Positions 5,931 to 11,460 of a stretch of DNA of 11,460 nucleotides are shown in pieces. The notes beneath the pieces are model-generated. The model worked only from the letters and a program-made list of their open reading frames with translations, did no database searches and was not told where the DNA came from. Location of the stretch: positions 1-11,460 of the forward strand of contig JASLDK010000111.1 in assembly GCA_030145945.1 (NCBI GenBank). The letters are read 5' to 3'. The position numbers and the translations under genes are program-made. This DNA comes from Nocardioides sp. (GTDB lineage: Bacteria; Actinomycetota; Actinomycetes; Propionibacteriales; Nocardioidaceae). Position 1 is the first letter of the stretch, and each line of letters begins with the position of its first letter.

Positions 5931-6935
5931 TCAGGCGTTGCCCCGTGGACCCTCGTCAGCGAACGCCCGCAGCCCGTCGCGTACGGCGGACTGGCTGATG
6001 CCGTGCGCCCGGGCGAGAGCCGCGGCGGCGAGGGCGTGGGCGACTAGGTCGGGCGTCGGCTCGGGTCCGAGGTCGGCGAGCGTGCCGAGCTCGGCGGCGC
6101 TGGTCGAGCGCTGCTCGACGAAGCCCCGGTCGACGAGAAGGTCCTCGACGACTCCCAGGCTGCCGACCGGCGGCGTGCCCAGGGTGAAGCCGACCGCTCG
6201 CGCGCCTTCCACGACGTCGGCCTCCCGAACCAGGTCCTCGGTCGCGGGATCGGCGAGGTTGTAGACGCAGGCGCGTTCGACGCCCTCATAGATGCGACCC
6301 AGCTCCGAGTCGACGTCGGGGCCCGCATGGAGGACCACGGCGCTCTCGGCGGCGAACGAGTCGACCCAGCGCAGTTGCGCGGCCGAGAGCGCGACGGCCA
6401 GGACGTCGTACCCCTCCGGGTCCATGACCGCCTCGGTCAGAGGCAGGCCGACTCCCCCGTCGATGGTGCCCGCGACGGCGCTGCGCAGACCGGCGGCACG
6501 CAGCATCGCGTCGAGAAGGCGAGCCGTCTCGCCAGCACCGCGTGTCCCGGTGACGCACAGCCACGGCGCGGCGTTGTCGGGGTCGCGGAGTCGCCAGGCG
6601 AGTTCGACCTCGCCCCACACCGGGATCCCGCGCGCCTGCGCGGCGATGACGATCGGCGCGTCGGTCGCGAAGCCCGGGGAGACGACGAGCACGTCGGCGT
6701 CAGCCGGCAAGGCCTCCGACGCGGCCTCACCCACGTCGATGCGGGCACCCAGCACCTCGAGGAGCTCGGCGCGTTCGGCGAGGTCGTCCGGGACGGCCGC
6801 GGCGACAGCGTGGACGGTGGCGCCGAGGTGGAGCAGGTTGTCGACGGCGGCTGCGCCGCTCTCACCGAATCCGGCGACGACCGCGCGAACGCCGTCCCAG
6901 GTGTCGTTGCTCCCGAGCATCGCAAGGTCAGGCAT
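5931..6935 (-). CDS. Truncated, catalytically degenerate MurD homologue (putative pseudoenzyme)
   Basis: The gene sits where murD normally lies, between mraY and ftsW, but gives only 334 residues; complete MurD is about 440-500. The N-terminal domain is recognisable: VVAGFGESGAAAVDNLLHLGA (residues 19-39), VVSPGFATDAP (84-94) and IPVWGEVELAWRLR (104-117). The central domain has lost its chemistry. The P-loop normally GTNGKTT reads GTRGAGET (130-137), so the ATP-binding Lys is Ala. The ELSSFQL motif is ALSAAQL (182-188), losing the Mg2+-binding Glu. The NxxxDH motif is HAGPDV (203-208). The segment carrying the carbamylated Lys is about 11 residues shorter and runs directly into GRIYE (213-217). 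The chain stops at GLRAFADEGPRGNA, where the C-terminal ligase domain should begin. The frame has no internal stops and keeps GC-rich third positions, suggesting retained expression. ATG 6935 lies 9 bp after mraY with no clear ribosome-binding site. MurD ligase activity is not expected; its real role is unknown. Confidence 0.85.
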   Translation of the reverse strand: MPDLAMLGSNDTWDGVRAVVAGFGESGAAAVDNLLHLGATVHAVAAAVPDDLAERAELLEVLGARIDVGEAASEALPADADVLVVSPGFATDAPIVIAAQARGIPVWGEVELAWRLRDPDNAAPWLCVTGTRGAGETARLLDAMLRAAGLRSAVAGTIDGGVGLPLTEAVMDPEGYDVLAVALSAAQLRWVDSFAAESAVVLHAGPDVDSELGRIYEGVERACVYNLADPATEDLVREADVVEGARAVGFTLGTPPVGSLGVVEDLLVDRGFVEQRSTSAAELGTLADLGPEPTPDLVAHALAAAALARAHGISQSAVRDGLRAFADEGPRGNA

Positions 6936-6944
6936 CGGGCGCGG

Positions 6945-8015
6945 TCACAGTCGGGAGACCCACTCGGCGTAGAAGACACCAAGACCGGTCGCGACGAAGA
7001 GGCCGGTGATGATCCAGAACCGGATCACGACGGTGACCTGCTCCCAGCCCAGCATCTCGAAGTGGTGGTGGATGGGTGCCATCCGGAAGATCCGGCGGCC
7101 CTTGCTGAGCTTGAAGAATCCGACCTGCAGCATGACCGAGACGGTCTCCAGCACGAACAGCCCGCCGAGGATCACCAGCAGCAGCTCGGTGCGGGTGAGG
7201 ATCGCGAACCCGGCGAGCGCGCTGCCGAGCGCGAGCGACCCGGTGTCGCCCATGAAGATCTTGGCGGGCGAGGCGTTCCACCACAGGAAGCCGAAACAGG
7301 CGCCGGTGATCGCGGCCGCGATGATCGCGAGATCGAGCGGGTCGCGCACGTTGTAGCACGACGAGCTGGGCACCTTCTGGCAGTGCTGGTTGTTCTGCCA
7401 GATGTTGACCAGGGTGTAGGCGCCGAACACCATCACCGAGGCTCCGGCGGCCAGCCCGTCGAGTCCGTCGGTGAGGTTCACGGCATTGCTGAATCCCGCG
7501 ACGAACAGCCAGATCAACAGGATCGCCAGGATCATCGGGAGCACGAACCAGTCGAGCTCACGCAGGAAGGAGACCTTCTCGCTGGCCGGGGTGCGGCCGT
7601 GCTCGTCCTCGAGCCATGAGGAGAGCGCGAGCCAGCCGAAGATCAGCGCGATCACGGTCTGGCCGGCCATCTTGGCCTTGCTGCGCAGACCGAGGCTGCG
7701 CTGCTTGGAGATCTTGATGAAGTCGTCGAGGAAGCCGACCAGGCCCATCCCGACGAACAGGAACAGCAGCAGCAGGGCTGAGGCGCTCGGCGTGGTGAGG
7801 GTGATCAACTTGGCGGCGAAGTAGCCGATCACGGCCGCCAGGATGATGACGACACCGCCCATGGTGGGCGTGCCCCGCTTGGTGTGGTGGCTGGTCGGTC
7901 CGTCGTCCCGGATCTCCTGGCCGTAGCCGAGCTTGGTGAAGGCATTGATCGCAACCCGGGTTCCGAGCAGCGAGATCAACAGGGCGATGCCCCCGCCGAG
8001 CAGAATGGCTCTCAC
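6945..8015 (-). CDS. mraY: Phospho-N-acetylmuramoyl-pentapeptide transferase MraY
   Basis: MraY is the integral membrane enzyme that transfers phospho-MurNAc-pentapeptide from UDP to undecaprenyl phosphate, forming lipid I. The 356-residue polytopic protein has about ten hydrophobic segments and all family signatures: DDGPTSHHTKRGTPTMGG (residues 37-54), GFLDDFIKI (94-102) with the catalytic Asp pair, NAVNLTDGLDGLAAG (177-191), FMGDTGSLALG (254-264) and HHHFEMLGW (316-324). A loop NNQHCQKVPSSSCYNVRDP (208-226) contains two Cys, as I recall from actinobacterial homologues. The start GTG at 8015 overlaps the murF stop as GTGA and has GGAGGAG (8030-8024) eight bases upstream. Its product is the substrate of MurG, encoded downstream. 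The murD-like gene follows after 9 bp. Intact and certain. Confidence 0.98.
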   Translation of the reverse strand: MRAILLGGGIALLISLLGTRVAINAFTKLGYGQEIRDDGPTSHHTKRGTPTMGGVVIILAAVIGYFAAKLITLTTPSASALLLLFLFVGMGLVGFLDDFIKISKQRSLGLRSKAKMAGQTVIALIFGWLALSSWLEDEHGRTPASEKVSFLRELDWFVLPMILAILLIWLFVAGFSNAVNLTDGLDGLAAGASVMVFGAYTLVNIWQNNQHCQKVPSSSCYNVRDPLDLAIIAAAITGACFGFLWWNASPAKIFMGDTGSLALGSALAGFAILTRTELLLVILGGLFVLETVSVMLQVGFFKLSKGRRIFRMAPIHHHFEMLGWEQVTVVIRFWIITGLFVATGLGVFYAEWVSRL

Positions 8016-9397
8016 TCCGTGGACTCCTCCAGAATCGCTGCTGCCAGCACCTCCAAGGCGGCACCGCGCGACGCCTTGACGAGGACGACGTCCTCCGCCC
8101 CGGCATTCTGCCGCACCCAGGCCGCAGCGTCGTCCCGGCCCGCCGTGACGATCACCTCAGTGGCGTCGGGTTTGGATCCGGACGAGTTGACGCCGTCGGC
8201 GATGCCGGAGGCCTCCGGCCCGACCACGACGACCACGTCCACACCGAGATCGGCCGCTGCCGCACCCACCGCCCGGTGCCCAGCGTCGTGCTCGTCGCCG
8301 AGCTCGCGCATCTCCCCCAACACGGCGAGGGTACGCCGGGGGCGGCTCACGTCGCCGCGTCCGATCGCGACCAGGGCCTCGAGGGCGGCGCGCATCGAGT
8401 CCGGATTGGCGTTGTAGGAGTCGTTGATCACGGTGAGTCCGTCGCTGCGCTCGGAGACCTCCATCCGCCAGCGCGAGGCCGACTGCGCCGAGCCGAGCGC
8501 ACGGGCCACGTCGGCGAGGTCGAAGCCGGCGGCGATCGCCATGGCGGCCGCAGCAGCGGCATTGAGGACCTGGTGGCGCCCGGACTGCTGGAGCTGGACG
8601 GGCACGGCGCGTCCCTTGTGGACGAGCTGGAAGCCGGGGCGACCGAGCTGGTCGAGCACGACCTCGCTCCACCCCACGTCGGCGTTCTCGCCGAAGCCGA
8701 CGACCCGCGCACCGGTGCGGGAGGCCATGGCGGCCACCAGCGCGTCGTCGGCGTTGAGGACGGCTGTGCCGTCGGCGGGAAGCGCCTCGATGATCTCGCC
8801 CTTGGCGCGGGCGATCTGGTGCTGCCCACCGAACTCGCCGACGTGCGCCGTGCCGACGTTGAGCACGGCTGCGATCCGAGGGGGCGCGATGTCGCACAGG
8901 TAGGAGATGTGACCGATGCCGCGGGCGCCCATCTCGACCACGAGGAATCGGGTGTCGGGGCCGGCCCGCAGGACCGTGAGCGGGACACCGAGCTCGTTGT
9001 TGTTGTTGGCACTCGTCGCCACGACGGCGTCGTCGCCGGCCAGGGTGCGCAGCACGGCCGCGAGATAGTCCTTGGTGCCGGTCTTGCCCTGCGACCCGGT
9101 CATCGCGGCGATGGTGACGTCGAGCCGGTCGACCACGTGCCGGGCCAGGCGCCCCAGCGCCGCCACCGGGTCAGCGACGACGACGGTTGGAGCCGAGGTC
9201 GGGCGGCTGCCGAGCACGGCGTGGGCGCCGTCGGCGTACGCATGACCGTCGACCCGCTCCCCCACGACGGCGACGAAAAGGCCACCGGGCAGGCGCTTGC
9301 GGCTGTCGACGGAGGCCTCGGCGGTGACCAGGACGTCCTCACCGTGCAGGACGCCGCCGGTGATCGCGGCGATCTCGGAGAGGCGCAGCGGGATCAT
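8012..9397 (-). CDS. murF: UDP-MurNAc-tripeptide--D-alanyl-D-alanine ligase MurF
   Basis: MurF is the cytoplasmic ATP-dependent ligase that adds D-Ala-D-Ala and completes the UDP-MurNAc-pentapeptide used by MraY. The 461-residue protein shows the N-terminal substrate-domain DSR (residues 31-33), the P-loop TGSQGKTGTK (100-109), ATSANNNNELGVPLT (127-141), the lysine in RAKGEI (197-202) that is carbamylated in the family, the GRHQVLNA motif (273-280) and the C-domain DSYNANPDSM (326-335). GSQGKT in place of GTNGKT is common in MurF and keeps the catalytic Lys. ATG 9397 overlaps the murE stop as ATGA (4 bp), with GGAG (9406-9403) five bases upstream. The stop overlaps mraY, so murE-murF-mraY are likely translationally coupled. 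Full length, no anomalies. Confidence 0.97.
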   Translation of the reverse strand: MIPLRLSEIAAITGGVLHGEDVLVTAEASVDSRKRLPGGLFVAVVGERVDGHAYADGAHAVLGSRPTSAPTVVVADPVAALGRLARHVVDRLDVTIAAMTGSQGKTGTKDYLAAVLRTLAGDDAVVATSANNNNELGVPLTVLRAGPDTRFLVVEMGARGIGHISYLCDIAPPRIAAVLNVGTAHVGEFGGQHQIARAKGEIIEALPADGTAVLNADDALVAAMASRTGARVVGFGENADVGWSEVVLDQLGRPGFQLVHKGRAVPVQLQQSGRHQVLNAAAAAAMAIAAGFDLADVARALGSAQSASRWRMEVSERSDGLTVINDSYNANPDSMRAALEALVAIGRGDVSRPRRTLAVLGEMRELGDEHDAGHRAVGAAAADLGVDVVVVVGPEASGIADGVNSSGSKPDATEVIVTAGRDDAAAWVRQNAGAEDVVLVKASRGAALEVLAAAILEESTE

Positions 9398-10908
9398 TCG
9401 GACTCCAGGAGCTCGCGGATCACGTCACGGTCGTCGAAGGGATGAACCACGCCCGCGATCTCCTGACCGGATTCATGACCCTTGCCCGCGACCAGCACGA
9501 CGTCGCCGTCCGACGCGCGGCGCAGCGCCTCGGCGATCGCCTCACGCCGATCGCCGATCTCGACGACCTGTGCCCCCTGATCTGCTGTACCGGCGAGGAC
9601 CTCGGCCCGAATGGCGGCCGCGTCCTCCGAGCGCGGATTGTCATCGGTCACGATGACCCGATCGGCCAGTCTCGCGGCGATCTCCCCCATGACCGGTCGT
9701 TTCCCCCGGTCGCGGTCGCCGCCCGCGCCGATCACGACGATCAACTCTCCACGCGTCACCGGCCGCAACGTGCGGAGCACGGCCTCGACCGCGTCGGGCT
9801 TGTGGGCGTAGTCGACCACGACGGTGAGGTCACGATCGGTCTCGATGCGTTCCAGGCGGCCAGGGACGCCGCCGGCCCGTCCGATCCCATCGGCGACCTG
9901 CTGTGGTTCGAAGCCCGCCTCAGCAGCGCCGGCGATCGCGGCCAGCGCGTTGGCGATGTTGAAGTCGCCTGCGAGCGGCACGCTCGCACTCACCCGGAGA
10001 TCGTCGGGCCCGCGGACGGTGAAGGTCGAACCGTCGGGGCGTTGGTCGATGTCGGAGACGGTCCAGTCGGCCGGACCACCGAGCGCATAGGTCCGGATCG
10101 GGATCGGCGCCTCCGCAGCGAGGCGGCGACCGTGGTCGTCGTCGATGCACACCAGTCCGAGGTGGGCGTGCTCCGGGGTGAAGAGCATGGCCTTGGCCGC
10201 GAAGTAGTCCTCCACGTCGGCATGGAAGTCGAGGTGATCACGACCGAGGTTGGTGAAGACCGCGACGTCGAAGACCACGCCGTCGACGCGCCCCATCACC
10301 AGGGCATGGCTCGACACCTCCATCGCACAGGCGGTGACGTCGAGCTCGGCCATTCGCGCGAACAGTCCGTGCAGATCGGGAGCCTCCGGCGTCGTGACCC
10401 CGGTCGCGACCTCCTCGCCCGCGATCCGCGTCCCGACCGTGCCGATCACGGCACTGCGCACACCGGCCTCGAGCAGGCCGCCGTCCAGCAGACGGGTGAC
10501 CGTGGTCTTGCCCTGCGTGCCGGTCACGCCGATCGTGCGCAGGCCCGCAGCCGCTCGCCCGTAGACCAGGGCGGCGACCTCGCCCAGCACTCCCCGCGGA
10601 TCGGGGACGACGACCGCGGGCAGTCCCGCGTCGGCGGCGAGAGCAGCGCCCTCGGCGTCGGTCAGCACGGCCACCGCGCCGGAGTCGGCGGCCTGGGCCG
10701 CGAAGGTGGCTCCGTGCACCCGCGCACCGGGCAGGGCGGCGTACAGGTCTCCGGGCCGGACCCGCCGCGAGTCGAGGGTGAGACCGGTGACGCTCACGCC
10801 CTCGAGCTCCGGGAGGCCACGGGCGGCGCCGACCTGCTCGGCCACCATCGCCAACGGCGTGGTGGGCGGCCGCGAGGGTCGGGTGGCGAGCGGGACGCCG
10901 CTCACCAT
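9394..10908 (-). CDS. murE: UDP-MurNAc-L-Ala-D-Glu--2,6-diaminopimelate ligase MurE
   Basis: MurE adds the third stem-peptide residue in the cytoplasm. The 504-residue protein has the N-terminal UDP-binding LTLDSRRVRPGDLYAALPG (residues 43-61), the P-loop GVTGTQGKTT (127-136), TTPEAPDLH (172-180), MEVSSHAL (196-203), NLGRDHLDFH (220-229), the lysine in FAAKAMLF (236-243) that is carbamylated in the family, NIANALAA (317-324), VDYAHKPDA (365-373) and GAGGDRDRGKRP (394-405). The DNPR motif (423-426) together with GKGHES (475-480) marks a diaminopimelate-adding enzyme rather than a lysine-adding one. The start is ATG 10908 (7 bp inside ftsI) or the adjacent GTG 10905 (a GTGA overlap). Neither has a clear ribosome-binding site, so translation is probably coupled to ftsI. 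The first 20 residues are Pro-rich and variable; an internal ATG at residue 21 is a possible alternative start. Confidence 0.97.
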   Translation of the reverse strand: MVSGVPLATRPSRPPTTPLAMVAEQVGAARGLPELEGVSVTGLTLDSRRVRPGDLYAALPGARVHGATFAAQAADSGAVAVLTDAEGAALAADAGLPAVVVPDPRGVLGEVAALVYGRAAAGLRTIGVTGTQGKTTVTRLLDGGLLEAGVRSAVIGTVGTRIAGEEVATGVTTPEAPDLHGLFARMAELDVTACAMEVSSHALVMGRVDGVVFDVAVFTNLGRDHLDFHADVEDYFAAKAMLFTPEHAHLGLVCIDDDHGRRLAAEAPIPIRTYALGGPADWTVSDIDQRPDGSTFTVRGPDDLRVSASVPLAGDFNIANALAAIAGAAEAGFEPQQVADGIGRAGGVPGRLERIETDRDLTVVVDYAHKPDAVEAVLRTLRPVTRGELIVVIGAGGDRDRGKRPVMGEIAARLADRVIVTDDNPRSEDAAAIRAEVLAGTADQGAQVVEIGDRREAIAEALRRASDGDVVLVAGKGHESGQEIAGVVHPFDDRDVIRELLESE

Positions 10909-11460
10909 TCGACCGGGGTCTTGTTGGGCTTGGCGCCAGTGGGCGCGACGCCGTAGCGGCGCAGCGTGTAACTCATCAGCTTGGAGAACGCGGGGCCCGC
11001 GACACTGCCACCGCCGCTACCGGCGCGCGGGTTCTGCACCACGACATAGATGGTGAACCGCGGTGCGTCGGCGGGCGCGAAGCCCGCGAAGGAGACGGTG
11101 GTGCTGCCGTCGTAGCGGCCGTTGACGACGCGCTGGGCGGTGCCCGTCTTGCCTGCGACGCGATAGCCGGGGACCGCAGCGCGGGGCGCGACACCGGCGT
11201 CGGGGTCGACGACCCGCTCCATCATCAGCATGGTCTCGTGGGCTGCGTCGGCGCTGATCACTCGGTGGGTCTCGGCGACGTCGCTGCCGACCTCGGCACC
11301 GTCGTCGGTGCGAGCACGCCCCTGGATGAGGCTGGGCGCGACGCGGACTCCTCCGTTGGCGATCGTGTTGACGGCCGAGATCATCTGCAGCGCGTTGACC
11401 GACAGGGACTGACCGAAGGCGATGCGGTCACCGACCTGGGAGGTCCACGCAGCACCTTGC
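10902..11460 (-). CDS. ftsI: Septal penicillin-binding protein FtsI (PBP3), 3' end only
   Basis: FtsI is the class B penicillin-binding protein that cross-links septal peptidoglycan in partnership with FtsW. Only the last 185 codons are in the window; the N-terminal membrane anchor and the SxxK and SxN motifs lie beyond the right edge. Visible are IAFGQSLSVNALQMISAVNTIANGGV, the typical helix before the last part of the transpeptidase domain, and the KTGT motif (codons at 11150-11139) within YRVAGKTGTAQ, followed by SFAGFAPADAPRFTIYVVVQNP. The chain ends with KPNKTPVEW. The frame continues without interruption to the window edge, so the internal ATG at 11384 is not the start. FtsI rather than another PBP2-like protein is inferred from its position directly before murE. 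The stop overlaps the murE start. Confidence 0.93.
   Translation of the reverse strand, partial: QGAAWTSQVGDRIAFGQSLSVNALQMISAVNTIANGGVRVAPSLIQGRARTDDGAEVGSDVAETHRVISADAAHETMLMMERVVDPDAGVAPRAAVPGYRVAGKTGTAQRVVNGRYDGSTTVSFAGFAPADAPRFTIYVVVQNPRAGSGGGSVAGPAFSKLMSYTLRRYGVAPTGAKPNKTPVEW

Noticed and set aside
3841..6264. 807-codon open frame on the plus strand
   Set aside because: It lies antisense to ftsW, murG and the murD-like gene. Its composition (runs of Arg, Asp, Gly, His, Glu, Gln) is typical of the complementary frame of GC-rich coding DNA and has no domain signature.
5931..6935. Simple frameshift or assembly error truncating murD
   Set aside because: The following 194 bp do not encode MurD C-terminal sequence in the frames checked, and the active-site substitutions lie well inside the intact frame, so one indel cannot explain the protein. 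Re-sequencing would still be decisive.
9442..10956. 504-codon plus-strand open frame opposite murE, with others at 1973-3553, 6327-7619 and 8276-9445
   Set aside because: All are antisense shadows of well-identified Mur, Fts and MraY genes, with low-complexity products and no ribosome-binding context.
1..11460. CRISPR arrays, tRNA or rRNA genes, insertion sequences
   Set aside because: No tandem spaced repeats, RNA gene signatures, transposase motifs or terminal inverted repeats were seen on either strand.

Overview
This 11.46-kb window is the core of an actinobacterial division and cell wall (dcw) cluster. Every real gene lies on the minus strand. Read in the direction of transcription (high to low coordinates) the order is ftsI (3' end only) - murE - murF - mraY - murD-like - ftsW - murG - murC - ftsQ - ftsZ (5' part only). 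The very high G+C content, the gene order without ftsA, the actinobacterial features of MurG, MraY and FtsW, and the diaminopimelate-type MurE point to a high-GC actinobacterium. Resemblance from memory suggests Nocardioidaceae (Nocardioides-like), but this is inference.

Layout: 11460-8012 holds the transpeptidase FtsI and the ligases MurE and MurF, joined by 4-7 bp stop/start overlaps. 8015-6945 is MraY, which makes lipid I. 6935-5931 is a MurD homologue that is truncated and looks catalytically dead. A 194-bp gap follows. 5736-4519 is the lipid II polymerase FtsW, and 4503-3409 is MurG, which makes lipid II. 3412-2003 is MurC and 2016-1279 is the divisome protein FtsQ. A 247-bp non-coding region carrying inverted repeats and promoter-like hexamers then precedes ftsZ (1031 to the window edge), which has a near-perfect Shine-Dalgarno sequence.

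Together these genes make the UDP-MurNAc-pentapeptide precursor (MurC, MurE, MurF, with MurD expected), attach it to the lipid carrier (MraY, MurG), polymerise and cross-link it at the septum (FtsW, FtsI), and build the divisome (FtsQ, FtsZ).

The most unusual object is the MurD-position gene. It is an uninterrupted 334-codon frame that keeps the N-terminal domain and the outline of the central domain. It has lost the Walker A lysine, the equivalents of the Mg2+- and ligand-binding residues, the carbamylated-lysine segment and the whole C-terminal ligase domain. Because MurD activity is essential, a complete MurD should be encoded elsewhere in this genome, and the gene here may be a retained pseudoenzyme. 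No mobile elements, RNA genes or CRISPR arrays were seen.
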